A stretch of DNA of 64,000 nucleotides from Clostridium sp. N3C. GTDB taxonomy: Bacteria > Bacillota > Clostridia > Clostridiales > Clostridiaceae. Positions 8,351 to 18,663 of the stretch are shown here, one piece after another. The DNA lies in NCBI RefSeq assembly GCF_900095445.1, contig NZ_FMJL01000002.1:1-64000 (forward strand), given 5' to 3'. Under the pieces are notes generated by a model, which was not told the DNA's origin, made no database searches, and worked only from the letters and a program-made list of their open reading frames with translations. Within the stretch, counting starts at the first letter, position 1. Every line of letters starts with the position of its first letter. Made by a program: the position numbers and the translations under genes.

Positions 8351-8743
8351 ATGGATGAAAATACAAATACTTCAGTAAATATGGGAATAGTGAAAATTTC
8401 TGATGACGTAGTAAGTGTTATAGCAGGTTTAGCAGCAGCAGAGGTAAAGGGTATAACTGGCATGAGCACAGGCTTAGCTGGAGGAATAACTCAAATTTTA
8501 GGTGGCAAAAAGAACCCTTCAAAAGGTGTTAAGGTTACTGTAGCAGAAGATAGCGCTTCCATAGATATAGTTGTGGGAGTTGAATATGGAGTAAAGATAC
8601 CTGAAATTGCAAAAGTTGTTCAAGACAATGTGAAAAAGACAGTAGAGACAATGACAGGTTTAAAGGTATCTGCAGTTAACATATATGTACAAAATGTTAT
8701 TGTTCCAAAGAATGAGAACGATAAAGACTTAATCGAAGAATAA
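8351..8743 (+). CDS. Asp23/Gls24 family envelope stress protein
   Basis: 130 residues with the Asp23/Gls24 pattern: a VVSVIAGLAAAEVKGITGMS core near residue 20, then beta strands around VTVAEDSASIDIVVGVEYG. In Bacillus the orthologous YqhY sits in the same place, between spoIIIAH and nusB, and is linked to lipid metabolism. A direct role is not established here. It has its own promoter and is followed by a terminator, so it is probably monocistronic. Confidence 0.93.
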   Translation: MDENTNTSVNMGIVKISDDVVSVIAGLAAAEVKGITGMSTGLAGGITQILGGKKNPSKGVKVTVAEDSASIDIVVGVEYGVKIPEIAKVVQDNVKKTVETMTGLKVSAVNIYVQNVIVPKNENDKDLIEE

Positions 8744-8749
8744 AGGGAT

Positions 8750-8778
8750 ACCCTCTGTTTTGATTCAGAGGGTTTTTC
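8750..8778 (+). terminator. Rho-independent terminator after the Asp23 gene
   Basis: Stem ACCCTCTG (8750-8757) with CAGAGGGT (8766-8773), an 8-nt loop, then a T run. Confidence 0.92.
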
Positions 8779-8829
8779 CATGTTTTTTTATAACTCTTTA
8801 TTATTTTTATAAATTAGTGTATATTTTTT

Positions 8830-8858
8830 TTGAGATATAGTTGATAATAGAATAAGAT
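8830..8858 (+). promoter_or_regulatory. Possible promoter of the nusB-folD-xseA run
   Basis: TTGAGA (8830-8835), a 17-bp spacer and TAAGAT (8853-8858), 24 nt before nusB. It is a moderate match to sigma-A and the only candidate in the 138-bp gap. Confidence 0.45.
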
Positions 8859-8881
8859 TAAATATTATGGAGGATACTGTT

Positions 8882-9295
8882 GTGAATAGAAGATTATCAA
8901 GAGAAGAAGCGGTAAAATTGATATATCAAATGTCAATTAATAAATATACTTTCGAAGAGGCTATAGAAAATTACTTTGAAGAGTACGAAGGAAATGTTGA
9001 TGAAATTGATATGGAATATGTTAGATCCATAGTTGCAGGAGTAAGTAATAACATTGGTAAGATAGATGACATAATTGAAAGGCATTTGATAAATTGGAAG
9101 ATGAACAGAATATCAAAGATTAATTTAGCTATCTTAAGATGCAGTATTTACGAAATATTAACGGATAAGGAAACTCCTGCGGCAGTTTATATTAATGAGG
9201 CTATAGAGATTGCTAAAAAGTACTCAGAGGATAAATCTATAGCTTTTGTTAATGGGGTATTGGATAGAATAGCAAATAGTGATAGTGAGATTTAG
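8882..9295 (+). CDS. nusB: Transcription antitermination factor NusB
   Basis: 137 residues from GTG 8882. The in-frame ATG at 8867 runs into its own ribosome site GGAGG (8869-8873), which fits the GTG better. NusB with S10 (NusE) binds boxA in rRNA leaders. The all-helical NusB pattern is clear: LSREEAVKLIYQMSIN at the start, and INLAILRCSIYEIL followed by NEAIEIAKKYSEDKSIAFVNG near the end. First gene of a run through folD, xseA, xseB and ispA. Confidence 0.95.
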   Translation: MNRRLSREEAVKLIYQMSINKYTFEEAIENYFEEYEGNVDEIDMEYVRSIVAGVSNNIGKIDDIIERHLINWKMNRISKINLAILRCSIYEILTDKETPAAVYINEAIEIAKKYSEDKSIAFVNGVLDRIANSDSEI

Positions 9296-9308
9296 AGGAG
9301 GTTTTTCC

Positions 9309-10157
9309 ATGGGGGTAAGCATTAACGGAAAAGCAGTGGCCGCTACATATAAAGAGAGAATTAAAGCTTTTACAGATTCTCTTTTAAAAGAAGGTAAGAG
9401 AATACCGTGTATTGCAGCAATTATAGTTGGGGAAGATGGAGGATCACACTATTATTTGAATAATGTTAAAAAATTGTGTTCAGAATTGGGTGTACATGTA
9501 GAGGTACATATTAAGAAGGAAAGCATAGAGGAAGAGGAGCTTTGTACACAAATTACTAAGCTTAATAATGATGGAAATGTTGATGGTATTATGCTCTTTC
9601 TTCCTTTACCTAAGCACATTGATGAGAAAAAGGTGACTTCATTAATTTCCTATAAGAAAGATATAGATTGCTTAACGGACATTAATAATGGAAAATTTTA
9701 TAAGGGGGAAGCTAGTTTTGCACCTTGCACGCCCTTAAGTGTAATAAATTTAATTAAAAGTACTGGTATAGATCTTACAGGAAAAAGGGCTGTAGTTATA
9801 GGAAGAAGCAACATAGTTGGAAAGCCTACTGCTCAGTTATTGCTTAATGAAAATTGCACCGTTACAATATGTCATTCAAAGACTATTAATTTGAAGGAGA
9901 TATGTAGAGAAGCAGATATTTTGATTTCTGCTATAGGAAGACCTGGATTTATAAATGAAGAGTTTGTAAAAAAAGGAGCCATAGTAATAGATGTAGGTAC
10001 AAGTTCAGTAAATGAAAAAATTACTGGAGATGTACAGTATGATAATGTAATAGAAAAAGCAGCCTTTGTAACTCCGGTACCCGGTGGAGTAGGATCATTG
10101 ACTACAACAATGCTTATAAATAATGTATGTGAGGCGTATAAAAGAAATGTATATTAA
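9309..10157 (+). CDS. folD: Bifunctional methylene-THF dehydrogenase/cyclohydrolase
   Basis: 282 residues from ATG 9309, where GAGGAGG lies about 8 nt upstream. FolD interconverts 5,10-methylene-THF and 10-formyl-THF for purines and formyl-Met. The catalytic Lys region (YYLNNVKKLC, about residues 49-58), the DGIMLFLPLP motif, the GRSNIVGKP dinucleotide motif and the C-terminal TPVPGGVG signature are all present. Its 3' end overlaps xseA by 11 nt. Confidence 0.97.
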   Translation: MGVSINGKAVAATYKERIKAFTDSLLKEGKRIPCIAAIIVGEDGGSHYYLNNVKKLCSELGVHVEVHIKKESIEEEELCTQITKLNNDGNVDGIMLFLPLPKHIDEKKVTSLISYKKDIDCLTDINNGKFYKGEASFAPCTPLSVINLIKSTGIDLTGKRAVVIGRSNIVGKPTAQLLLNENCTVTICHSKTINLKEICREADILISAIGRPGFINEEFVKKGAIVIDVGTSSVNEKITGDVQYDNVIEKAAFVTPVPGGVGSLTTTMLINNVCEAYKRNVY

Positions 10158-11349
10158 AGTATTAACAGTTAGCGCTCTTAATAATTATATTAAAAAAGTT
10201 ATGGATAATGATTACATATTGAACAATGTTCGTGTTAAAGGAGAAATTTCCAATTTTAAGATACATAATAGTGGCCATATCTATTTTAGCTTGAAGGATG
10301 AGTTTGGAAAAATTAATGGGGTGATGTTTAGGACCCAGGTAGAAAATCTAAAGTTCATACCGGAAAATGGTATGGATGTAGAGGTAACAGGACGAGTTTC
10401 TCTATATCTTAAGGAAGGAAGTTATCAGCTTTATTGTGATAAAATGGAGCAGATAGGTATAGGAGATTTATATGTTGCCTTCTTAAATCTGAAGGAAAAA
10501 TTGGAAAAAGAGGGTCTATTTGATGAGAGTAGAAAGAAACCTATCCCTCTTTATCCTAGAAGGATAGGTGTAATAACTTCACCTACTGGAGCAGCTATAA
10601 GAGATATAATTAATGTTTCTAAAAGAAGAAATAAAAATTGCAATATATTAATATATCCTTCCTTAGTGCAAGGTAAGGAAGCTAGTAAAGAAATAATAAA
10701 GGGCATAGAATATTTAAACAGCATAGAGGATATTGATACCATAATAATTGCAAGAGGTGGTGGCTCCATAGAAGAATTATGGAGTTTTAATGACGAAGAA
10801 TTAGCTTATGCCGTATATAATTCGAAGAAACCTATAATATCAGGAGTAGGTCATGAAACGGATTTTACAATAATTGATTTTGTAAGTGACCGAAGAGCTC
10901 CAACTCCATCAGCTGCAGCAGAAATTGCAGTACCTTCTTTAGTAGAAGTAGAAGAAAGAATAGGAGTACTTAGGTCCTTGTTGCAGAATAATATATATAA
11001 TACAATTAATAATAAAAGTAATACTTTGGAAAGATTGAAAAATAGGCTAAGATTAATCAGCCCTATTAATGAAATAGTAAATTCTTATAATTATATAGAC
11101 AACTTGAAAAATAGATTGTCTCATCATATGAAACTAAATTTAGAATTAAAAAAGGAGCAATTGTCTAAAAACTATGCTTTGTTAGCTGCTTACAATCCTT
11201 TAAATATATTAAATAAAGGATATTCGATTATACAAGATAAAGAAGACAATGTTATTAGCAGTATAGAAGTGCTAAAAAAGCAAGAAAAGCTGAAAATTCT
11301 TTTAAAGGATGGAAAAATAGAAGCAAAGGTTACTTTTGAAGGAGAATAG
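10147..11349 (+). CDS. xseA: Exodeoxyribonuclease VII large subunit
   Basis: About 400 residues from ATG 10147, inside the end of folD. An N-terminal OB-fold (VRVKGEISNFKIHNSGHIYF) binds DNA. It is followed by the catalytic domain with the GVITSPTGAAIRD and RGGGSIEELWSFNDE motifs, and then a long coiled coil. With XseB it degrades single-stranded DNA from both ends. Translational overlap with folD and a 2-nt gap to xseB point to coordinated synthesis. Confidence 0.97.
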   Translation: MYIKVLTVSALNNYIKKVMDNDYILNNVRVKGEISNFKIHNSGHIYFSLKDEFGKINGVMFRTQVENLKFIPENGMDVEVTGRVSLYLKEGSYQLYCDKMEQIGIGDLYVAFLNLKEKLEKEGLFDESRKKPIPLYPRRIGVITSPTGAAIRDIINVSKRRNKNCNILIYPSLVQGKEASKEIIKGIEYLNSIEDIDTIIIARGGGSIEELWSFNDEELAYAVYNSKKPIISGVGHETDFTIIDFVSDRRAPTPSAAAEIAVPSLVEVEERIGVLRSLLQNNIYNTINNKSNTLERLKNRLRLISPINEIVNSYNYIDNLKNRLSHHMKLNLELKKEQLSKNYALLAAYNPLNILNKGYSIIQDKEDNVISSIEVLKKQEKLKILLKDGKIEAKVTFEGE

Positions 11350-11351
11350 CT

Positions 11352-11576
11352 ATGGCGAAGAAAAAGGAAAGTTATGAAGATTTATTGTTGAAACTGGAAG
11401 ATATTATAGCTAAAATGGAAAATGGAGATTTATCTTTAGATGAATCTATTAAATATTATGAACAGGGTATGAAAACCTGTAATAGTCTTTACAAAATATT
11501 AAATGAAGCAGAAGGGAAAATAAAGATCTTAAGCAATGGAGAAGAAATAGATTTTGATAGTGAGGAGAAAGCATGA
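11352..11576 (+). CDS. xseB: Exodeoxyribonuclease VII small subunit
   Basis: 74 residues, helical, with the family pattern SYEDLLLKLEDIIAKMENGD and SLDESIKYYEQGMK. Small XseB subunits wrap the coiled coil of XseA. The ATG comes 2 nt after the xseA stop and the stop overlaps the ispA start (ATGA). Confidence 0.96.
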   Translation: MAKKKESYEDLLLKLEDIIAKMENGDLSLDESIKYYEQGMKTCNSLYKILNEAEGKIKILSNGEEIDFDSEEKA

Positions 11577-12451
11577 TATTAGAAGAGTTAAAGAAGGAGA
11601 TTAGCAAGTGGCTAAAGGACTACTTTGAAGATAAAATAAATAAAAAGCAATATAATTCATTAATTTATGAGGCAATGTCTTATAGTTTATCCGTAGGTGG
11701 AAAAAGAATAAGACCAATACTTTTAATGCTAAGTTATGGTTTATATAAAGAAAACTATAAGGATGTAATAGAAATGGCTGCTGCCATAGAAATGATTCAT
11801 ACTTATTCTCTAATACATGATGATCTACCTAGTATGGATAATGATGATTTAAGGCGTGGTAAGCCTACCTGTCACAAGGTTTATGGGGAAGGAATGGCTA
11901 TTTTAGCTGGCGATGCACTTTTAAATGAGGCTGCAAACGTACTTGTAAAGTATGCTATTAGCCATGGAGAAAAAGCTTTGAGAGCAACGGATCTTATTCT
12001 TGAAGCTAGTGGATCAGAAGGAATGATAGGCGGTCAAGTAGTTGATATTTTGAGTGAGAATAAGAAGATAGATCTTGATCAATTGAATTATATTCATAGA
12101 AATAAGACAGGAGCATTAATAAAAGCTTCCATCTTAGCAGGTGCTCTTGTGGGGGGGGCCTCTGAGGAAGAATTAAGGATTCTGGCCAATTATGGTGAAA
12201 AATTAGGCTTAGCCTTTCAAATAAAAGATGATATTTTAGATGTTATTGGTGATACTAATCTTTTAGGAAAAAATATAAACAGCGATTTAGAAAATCATAA
12301 AACCACTTATGTTACTGAGTATGGATTGGAAAAATGTAAAATTATATGTGGAGATTTAACTTCTCAATGTATAGCCTTATTGGATCAGTTAAACTTAAAC
12401 ACTACAGAATTAAAAAAGCTAACAGATTTTCTATTAGTAAGAGAGTATTAA
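11573..12451 (+). CDS. ispA: Polyprenyl (farnesyl/geranyl) diphosphate synthase
   Basis: 292 residues. The first aspartate-rich motif HDDLPSMDNDDLRRG (about residues 82-96) and the second KDDILD (about residue 217) bind Mg-diphosphate. It condenses DMAPP and IPP into farnesyl or geranylgeranyl diphosphate. The lower-chain type fits its place between xseB and dxs, the standard bacterial order. The start overlaps the xseB stop. Confidence 0.95.
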   Translation: MILEELKKEISKWLKDYFEDKINKKQYNSLIYEAMSYSLSVGGKRIRPILLMLSYGLYKENYKDVIEMAAAIEMIHTYSLIHDDLPSMDNDDLRRGKPTCHKVYGEGMAILAGDALLNEAANVLVKYAISHGEKALRATDLILEASGSEGMIGGQVVDILSENKKIDLDQLNYIHRNKTGALIKASILAGALVGGASEEELRILANYGEKLGLAFQIKDDILDVIGDTNLLGKNINSDLENHKTTYVTEYGLEKCKIICGDLTSQCIALLDQLNLNTTELKKLTDFLLVREY

Positions 12452-12514
12452 GACTATTATCTATAGATTGTGTAAAGGAGTTTCAAATTAAAAAACAAGA
12501 AGGAAGATTTGACA

Positions 12515-14401
12515 ATGTATAAAATACTTGGAAAGTTCCATGAACCTACTGCAATTCAAAAAATGACTTTGGGTGAACTAGAAATACTTAGCAAGGAAAT
12601 TAGGTCATTTTTGATAGAGAAGGTATCAAAGAACGGAGGACATTTAGCTTCAAATCTAGGAGTAGTGGAGTTAACGATAAGTTTATATAATGTTTTCGAT
12701 TTTAAAAAGGATAGATTAATATGGGATGTAGGCCATCAATCCTATGTCCATAAAGTATTAACGGGTAGAATGGAAGCTTTTGATACCCTAAGACAGTATG
12801 GAGGATTAAGTGGCTTTCCTAAACCGCAGGAAAGTCCTTATGATATGTTTATAACAGGACATAGTAGTACATCTATTTCTGCAGCTTTAGGTATGGCTAG
12901 AGTTAGAGATTTGAAAAAAGAAGATTATTGCATAGTAGCAGTTATTGGTGATGGAGCCTTAACTGGGGGTATGGCAATGGAGGCCCTTAATGATGTGGGA
13001 GATAGAAAAACAAAAATTATTATAGTATTAAATGACAACCAGATGTCCATTGCTAAAAATGTAGGGGGCATATCTACTTACCTCAGTCAATTAAGAATAG
13101 GTCCAAGTTATACCAAATTTAAAAATGAGTTTAATTCTACTATGCTTAAAAGTCCTTTAGGTAAGGGTGTAGTGAATAGTATCAATAAGATTAAAGACAG
13201 CATAAAGCAATTTGTAGTACCTGGAATGCTTTTTGAGGAAATGGGATTAACCTATTTAGGTCCTATAGATGGACATAATATTAAAGAACTAAGTAAGGTG
13301 CTAGCCTTAGCTAAAAATACTGATGGACCAGTTATTATCCATACTATCACTCAAAAAGGAAAAGGATACGATTTTGCTGAAAAAAATCCTAATAAGTTTC
13401 ATGGTGTAGGTCCTTTTGATTGTGATAGTGGTGAAATTTGCTTTACTGGCGGTAATACTTATTCCAAGGTTTTTGGAGATGAGCTTGTTAAGATTGCAGA
13501 AAAAAATCATAAGGTAATAGCAATTACTGCAGCAATGAAGGATGGTACAGGACTAGGAGAGTTTGCTAAAAAATTTAAAGATAGATTTTTCGATGTAGGT
13601 ATAGCGGAACAACATGCTGTAACTTTAGCAGCAGGTATGGCTAAGGATGGTGCTAAGCCAGTATTTGCTGTATACTCAACATTTTTACAGAGAGCTTATG
13701 ATCAAGTTGTTCATGATGTTTGTATAGGAAATTTGCCTGTGATATTAGCTGTTGATAGAGCAGGAATTGTAGGAGAGGATGGGGAAACTCATCAAGGTAT
13801 ATTTGATTTATCTTATTTATGTCACATACCAAATATGACCGTATTGGCTCCTAAGTGTACAAAGGAGCTTAGGAGTATGTTAAGGTGGGCTGTAGACTAT
13901 AATGGTCCAATAGCAATAAGATATCCTAGAGGTGGAGATTTACAAGATTTAGAGTTAGAAGCGGTGGAGAAAATAGAGTTAGGTAAATGGGAAGTGTTGA
14001 AAAGTGGAGGAGACATAGCTATACTAGCGGTAGGTAAAATGGTTAGTCATGCCATATTAGCTGCTAGAATACTTGAAGAGGAAGGTATAGCGGTTTCTGT
14101 TATTAATGCTTATTCTGTAAAGCCTTTAGATTTTAATTTATTAGATGATTTATGCAAAAAAGGTTATAAAATTGTTACTGTAGAAGATAATGTTATCAAT
14201 GGAGGTTTTGGTTCATTGGTATTAAATTATATATTCAGTAAAAATAACAATATTGAAGTTTTAAATTTAGGTTACAAGGATGAATTTATTCAGCAAGGAA
14301 ATCCTGACTTATTGTATTCGTTATTAGGTTTAGATCCAAAGGGAATTGCAAAAAGTATATTAGCTAGATTTAAAAAAGGAGTTAAAGATGAGCAATACTA
14401 A
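12515..14401 (+). CDS. dxs: 1-deoxy-D-xylulose-5-phosphate synthase
   Basis: About 628 residues from ATG 12515. AAGGAAG spaced 8 nt favours it over a TTG at 12509. Dxs condenses pyruvate and glyceraldehyde-3-phosphate, using thiamine diphosphate, in the first step of the MEP isoprenoid pathway. The TPP motif [16 protein letters not shown], the conserved [12 protein letters not shown] and the transketolase segment [11 protein letters not shown] are visible. It overlaps tlyA by 14 nt. The upstream ispA uses the pathway's products. Confidence 0.97.
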   Translation: MYKILGKFHEPTAIQKMTLGELEILSKEIRSFLIEKVSKNGGHLASNLGVVELTISLYNVFDFKKDRLIWDVGHQSYVHKVLTGRMEAFDTLRQYGGLSGFPKPQESPYDMFITGHSSTSISAALGMARVRDLKKEDYCIVAVIGDGALTGGMAMEALNDVGDRKTKIIIVLNDNQMSIAKNVGGISTYLSQLRIGPSYTKFKNEFNSTMLKSPLGKGVVNSINKIKDSIKQFVVPGMLFEEMGLTYLGPIDGHNIKELSKVLALAKNTDGPVIIHTITQKGKGYDFAEKNPNKFHGVGPFDCDSGEICFTGGNTYSKVFGDELVKIAEKNHKVIAITAAMKDGTGLGEFAKKFKDRFFDVGIAEQHAVTLAAGMAKDGAKPVFAVYSTFLQRAYDQVVHDVCIGNLPVILAVDRAGIVGEDGETHQGIFDLSYLCHIPNMTVLAPKCTKELRSMLRWAVDYNGPIAIRYPRGGDLQDLELEAVEKIELGKWEVLKSGGDIAILAVGKMVSHAILAARILEEEGIAVSVINAYSVKPLDFNLLDDLCKKGYKIVTVEDNVINGGFGSLVLNYIFSKNNNIEVLNLGYKDEFIQQGNPDLLYSLLGLDPKGIAKSILARFKKGVKDEQY

Positions 14402-15200
14402 AGAAAGATTAGATTTATTACTTGTTGAAAAAGGAATGTTTCCATCTAGGGAAAAGGCTAGAGCAGCCATTATGGCAGGAGATATTTACGTCAATGGTAT
14501 GAAGATAACTAAATGTGGACATATTGTGAAAAAGGAAGATTCTATAGAGTTTAAAGGAAATACTATGCCCTATGTAAGTCGTGGTGGATATAAACTAGAA
14601 AAGGCTATAAAATCATTTAATATTCAATTAGAAGGAAAAACTTGCATGGATATAGGTGCATCTACTGGTGGCTTTACTGATTGTATGCTACAAAATGGAG
14701 CGGCAAAAGTATATGCAATAGATGTGGGATATGGACAATTTGCATGGAAGTTAAGAATAGATCCAAGAGTAGTTTCTATGGAAAGAACTAATATAAGATA
14801 TGTAACACCAGAAGATTTGCAGGAATTATGTGATTTTGCTTCTATAGATGTTTCATTTATATCTTTAAGTAAAGTTTTACCAGCGGCAAAAGCATTATTA
14901 AAGGAATCTGGTGAAATAATAGCTCTTATAAAACCTCAGTTTGAAGCAGGTAGAGATAAGGTTGGAAAAAAAGGTGTTGTTAGAGAAAAAAGCACACATA
15001 AAGAAGTAATAAGTAATGTGATTAATTTCGCAATTAGTGAGAATTTCAATATTTTAGGCTTAGATTATTCTCCTATTAAAGGACCAGAAGGAAATATTGA
15101 GTATTTAATCTATTTGAAAAAAGGGGATAATGAAAATATAAACATAAATGAAAGCTTAATTGATGATATTGTTGAAGCATCCCATAATGATTTAGATTAA
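14388..15200 (+). CDS. tlyA: TlyA family rRNA (cytidine-2'-O)-methyltransferase
   Basis: 270 residues. An N-terminal S4 RNA-binding domain ([20 protein letters not shown]) is joined to an FtsJ-like Rossmann methyltransferase with the SAM motif [15 protein letters not shown]. TlyA methylates 16S/23S rRNA cytidines; the hemolysin label in some databases is historical. The start lies inside the dxs 3' end. It sits between dxs and nadK as in Bacillus (yqxC). Confidence 0.94.
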   Translation: MSNTKERLDLLLVEKGMFPSREKARAAIMAGDIYVNGMKITKCGHIVKKEDSIEFKGNTMPYVSRGGYKLEKAIKSFNIQLEGKTCMDIGASTGGFTDCMLQNGAAKVYAIDVGYGQFAWKLRIDPRVVSMERTNIRYVTPEDLQELCDFASIDVSFISLSKVLPAAKALLKESGEIIALIKPQFEAGRDKVGKKGVVREKSTHKEVISNVINFAISENFNILGLDYSPIKGPEGNIEYLIYLKKGDNENININESLIDDIVEASHNDLD

Positions 15201-15247
15201 AGTCTTTTTCATAAGTGAGTTTTAGTGGACGAATTCTAGGAGGTATA

Positions 15248-16102
15248 ATGAAGTATATAGGATTAAATATAAATAGTTCTAAGGATATAAGTGGTACAAT
15301 TTTAAAAGATGTAAAAGCTTGTGTAAGCAAGGTGTTTCCAGATAGTGAAATACTAGTTGTTCAGGATGCTGAAGGGAAGGATAAAAGTCTTTTAGATAAA
15401 ATTGAAATGATGATTACCCTTGGCGGAGATGGAACAATAATAAGAATGAGTAGAATGCTATACAATTATAATATTCCGATATTTGGGGTAAATATCGGAA
15501 ATTTGGGTTTTTTGGCAAGCGTTGAAAAGGAAGATTTAGAGAAAGCTTTGATTGAAATAAAAAATCAAAACTTTAATGTTGAAGAAAGAATGTTACTAAA
15601 TTGCGAGGTTATAGAAGGTGATAAGCATCAAAAATGTACATCTTTAAATGATATTGTTCTTGCTAAAGGTGCCTTGTCAAGAATGATGAAGTATGAAATT
15701 AAAGTTGATGGTAAGTTATATGCAGAGTTTAGTGCAGATGGTGTAATAGTATCAACTCCTACCGGTTCTACAGCTTATGCACTATCTGCCGGTGGACCTA
15801 TAATATATCCTACATTAGACCTTATAGAAATCGTTCCAATTTGTCCTCAATCACCGGGGCTAAGACCTATAATATTAGATCCTAAATCCATAATTGAAGT
15901 TACAATAAAGGATTGGAAGGAAAGTGCTTTTTTAACTATAGATGGTCAAGAATATTTAAAATTACATGAAAATGTATGTATAATAATTACTCAATCTGGA
16001 TATAAATGTAAACTAGTGCGATTAAATGATTATGATTATTTTAATGTGTTAAGAGATAAAATTATTTGGAGAACTCGAGAAATAAATTGCAAGGGAGAGT
16101 AA
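15248..16102 (+). CDS. nadK: NAD kinase
   Basis: About 284 residues from ATG 15248 (AGGAGG about 6 nt upstream). In-frame codons before that lie in noncoding sequence. It phosphorylates NAD to NADP. The GGDGT motif (about residue 59) and the TPTGSTAYALSAGGPI loop mark the family. The next gene, argR, follows after 3 nt. Confidence 0.96.
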   Translation: MKYIGLNINSSKDISGTILKDVKACVSKVFPDSEILVVQDAEGKDKSLLDKIEMMITLGGDGTIIRMSRMLYNYNIPIFGVNIGNLGFLASVEKEDLEKALIEIKNQNFNVEERMLLNCEVIEGDKHQKCTSLNDIVLAKGALSRMMKYEIKVDGKLYAEFSADGVIVSTPTGSTAYALSAGGPIIYPTLDLIEIVPICPQSPGLRPIILDPKSIIEVTIKDWKESAFLTIDGQEYLKLHENVCIIITQSGYKCKLVRLNDYDYFNVLRDKIIWRTREINCKGE

Positions 16103-16105
16103 ATT

Positions 16106-16561
16106 ATGAAGGTTTTACGGCATGCAAAAATCATTGAAATAATAAATTCTAAGGAAATAGAAACTCAAGAAGAATTAGCAGAAGAGTTAAAAAGATGCGG
16201 AATGGATGTTACTCAAGCTACTGTATCTAGAGATATTAAAGAATTGAAATTAATAAAGGTTTTATCCAACAGTGGTAAGTATAAGTATGTAACTACAACA
16301 CCAGAGCAAAATTTCTTATCTAATAAATTGGTAAATATTTTTTCACAAACAGTGTTGTATGTTGAAAACGTTGAAAATATGGTAATTATTAAAACTATTA
16401 CTGGATCTGCTTCAGCAGCAGCAGAAGCAATTGATTCACTAAACTTTGACGAAATTGCCGGTACTATAGCTGGAGATAATACTATTTTTGTAGTTGTTCG
16501 TAGCGTAAGTAAGGCGCAGGAACTTGTTAAGAAGATAAAAAAATTGCTAAATAATCAGTAA
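16106..16561 (+). CDS. argR: Arginine repressor ArgR/AhrC
   Basis: 151 residues. The N-terminal winged helix ([28 protein letters not shown]) binds ARG boxes. The C-terminal domain (about residues 80-150) has the arginine-sensing and hexamer-forming pattern [14 protein letters not shown]. The position before recN is the same as ahrC in Bacillus. I found no convincing ARG box in front of genes in this window, so its targets lie elsewhere. Confidence 0.95.
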   Translation: MKVLRHAKIIEIINSKEIETQEELAEELKRCGMDVTQATVSRDIKELKLIKVLSNSGKYKYVTTTPEQNFLSNKLVNIFSQTVLYVENVENMVIIKTITGSASAAAEAIDSLNFDEIAGTIAGDNTIFVVVRSVSKAQELVKKIKKLLNNQ

Positions 16562-16618
16562 CTAACAATAGAAAAGAGCAACTGGTAATAGTAGAATGTT
16601 GCATTTGGAGGGGTTTAA

Positions 16619-18343
16619 ATGCTTCTACAAATAAATATAAAGAGATTTGCTTTAATCGAGGAATTATCTTTAAATTTTGATTCTGGATTAAATATACTAA
16701 CGGGAGAAACTGGAGCTGGTAAATCTATTTTAATAGACGCTATTAATTATGTATTAGGAAGCAAATTTAATAAGGATTTAATCAGGACAGGTGAAAAAAG
16801 TACTTATGTAGAGGCTGTATTTAGTATTGATACAGAAAACACCAAAGATATACTTGATGAAATGGAAATTGAATACGATGATATTCTAATTATAAGCAGA
16901 GAAAGCTTTAGTTCAGGACGAAGCATAATTAAAGTAAATGGAAAGTCCATTATTTTAAGTGCTCTAAGATCTATAGCTGAAACCCTAATCGATATTCATG
17001 GACAACATGAAAATGTAAATTTGCTAAGTTCTAACACTCATATTTATTATTTAGATTGTTACTGTGGAGACAAGATTACAGAAATAATTGATGAGTATAA
17101 AAAATATTTCCATATGCTTAGCGAAATAGATAGTAAAATTGAAAAACTCAAAGGTGATTCAGGCGAAAGTGAAAAAGTAATTAGCTATCTTCAATTTCAG
17201 CTGGAGGAAATTGATAAGGCTAAATTAAAGATAGGAGAAGATAAAGAACTAGAAGAAAGAGCCTTAGTATTAACTAATGCGGAGAAAATTAGTGGAGTTT
17301 TAAACAAGAGCTACGAGATGTTATATAACGGAATAGAAACAAGTCTATCTGTATACGATATGCTTGATGCTATAATTAAAGATTTAAGAAATATTGAGGA
17401 TAAAGTAAAAGTAGCTAAAACCATTGGAGATAGTTTGGAAGAAGCCTATTTTATTATAGAGCAGAATATAAATGAACTACGTTCTATAAAGGATAGTTAC
17501 TATTATGACGCCGATGAATTGGCGGAGATAAATAGTAGGATTTATGAAATAGGAAGAATGAAGAAAAAGTATGGTGAAACTATAGAAAGTATTTTGGAAT
17601 ATAAAAATAAATTGCAGGAGCAATATGAAGATATAATAAATAAAGATGAAATTATAAAAAAATTAACTAAGCAAAGAGCAGATGTGGAAGAAAAATGTAG
17701 GGAAATTGCAGAGAAAATACACATAATTAGAGAAGAAAATGCCTTGATTCTAGAAGGTAAAATCAAAGAACAATTAACGGATGTAGGAATGGGCAAAAGC
17801 ACCTTTAAGATTCAAGTGGACAAGGAATCTCTATTAAAAAACAATGGTTTTGACAAAGTGCAATTTCTTATTTCTACTAATCCTGGTGAACCATTAAAGC
17901 CGCTAGATAAAATCGCCTCCGGTGGAGAATTGTCTAGAATAATGCTATCTTTGAAAACCGTATTTATCGATAGAGATATGATACCTACAGTAATATTTGA
18001 TGAAATTGATACTGGTATTAGTGGCGTTATTGCTCAAAAGGTAGCGGAAAAGATGTACTTAATTTCCTGTACGCATCAGGTTTTCTGTATTTCTCATTTA
18101 CCACAGATAGCTACTATGTCTGATGTGCATTATAGAGTTTATAAAGAAGTGATTGACAATAAGACCTATACTAATGTGAAAAAGCTTACAATAGATGAAA
18201 AGATTGAAGAAATTAGCCGTATGATTGGTGGAATAGAAGTAACAGAAATAACTATTAATAATTCGAAACAACTGGTAGAAATGGCAAATGAATTGAAAAA
18301 AGTTATATCAAGTTCATTAAAACTTGAGAATTCTGCAGTTTAA
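16619..18343 (+). CDS. recN: DNA repair protein RecN
   Basis: 574 residues, full length. SMC-like ATPase with Walker A GETGAGKSIL near residue 29, a long central coiled coil (about 150-390), an ABC signature in KIASGGELSRIMLSLK and Walker B VIFDEIDTGISG. It acts early at double-strand breaks and holds ends together. It follows argR by 57 nt with GGAGGGG as ribosome site. The strong terminator downstream ends this transcription unit. Confidence 0.96.
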   Translation: MLLQINIKRFALIEELSLNFDSGLNILTGETGAGKSILIDAINYVLGSKFNKDLIRTGEKSTYVEAVFSIDTENTKDILDEMEIEYDDILIISRESFSSGRSIIKVNGKSIILSALRSIAETLIDIHGQHENVNLLSSNTHIYYLDCYCGDKITEIIDEYKKYFHMLSEIDSKIEKLKGDSGESEKVISYLQFQLEEIDKAKLKIGEDKELEERALVLTNAEKISGVLNKSYEMLYNGIETSLSVYDMLDAIIKDLRNIEDKVKVAKTIGDSLEEAYFIIEQNINELRSIKDSYYYDADELAEINSRIYEIGRMKKKYGETIESILEYKNKLQEQYEDIINKDEIIKKLTKQRADVEEKCREIAEKIHIIREENALILEGKIKEQLTDVGMGKSTFKIQVDKESLLKNNGFDKVQFLISTNPGEPLKPLDKIASGGELSRIMLSLKTVFIDRDMIPTVIFDEIDTGISGVIAQKVAEKMYLISCTHQVFCISHLPQIATMSDVHYRVYKEVIDNKTYTNVKKLTIDEKIEEISRMIGGIEVTEITINNSKQLVEMANELKKVISSSLKLENSAV

Positions 18344-18409
18344 TATAAAAAAACAAGAAAGTCCTGTATAACTAATTGAATTTATACATAATTTAATAGA
18401 TATTTGAAA

Positions 18410-18453
18410 GAATAAAGTCATAGTTCTTTTTACTATGATTTTATTCTTTTTTT
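18410..18453 (+). terminator. Rho-independent terminator after recN
   Basis: A 15-bp stem (18410-18424 with 18432-18446, one G-T pair), a 7-nt loop and a T run 18447-18453. Confidence 0.9.
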
Positions 18454-18541
18454 GTTTTCTTTATGTAATAAAATGAGATTAATGTTAAAGATTTTTGTGC
18501 AATCAAATTAAAGTTTTGGATTTGGATGAAGAGATATTATA

Positions 18542-18570
18542 GCATAACTAAATTCTAAATCGGGAAACTT
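18542..18570 (+). promoter_or_regulatory. Possible sigma-F/sigma-G promoter of spoIVB
   Basis: GCATA (18542-18546) and, 15 nt on, GGGAAACTT (18562-18570). This resembles the forespore consensus GYATA with GGnnAnAnT, with one mismatch. spoIVB is transcribed in the forespore in Bacillus. The match is weak and untested. Confidence 0.3.
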
Positions 18571-18663
18571 AAATTCAAAGACAGAGAAAAGGACTTACAA
18601 GATAATAAATAATATCATAGATTTGATGATATCAATAGCTTAAAGAAAAAGGAGGTTAAAATA

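Larger units (their letters stand above)
18344..18663. other. Intergenic region between recN and spoIVB
   Basis: 320 bp without a gene. It holds the recN terminator (18410-18453) and a possible forespore promoter for spoIVB (18542-18570). The rest is AT-rich sequence in which I see nothing. Confidence 0.7.
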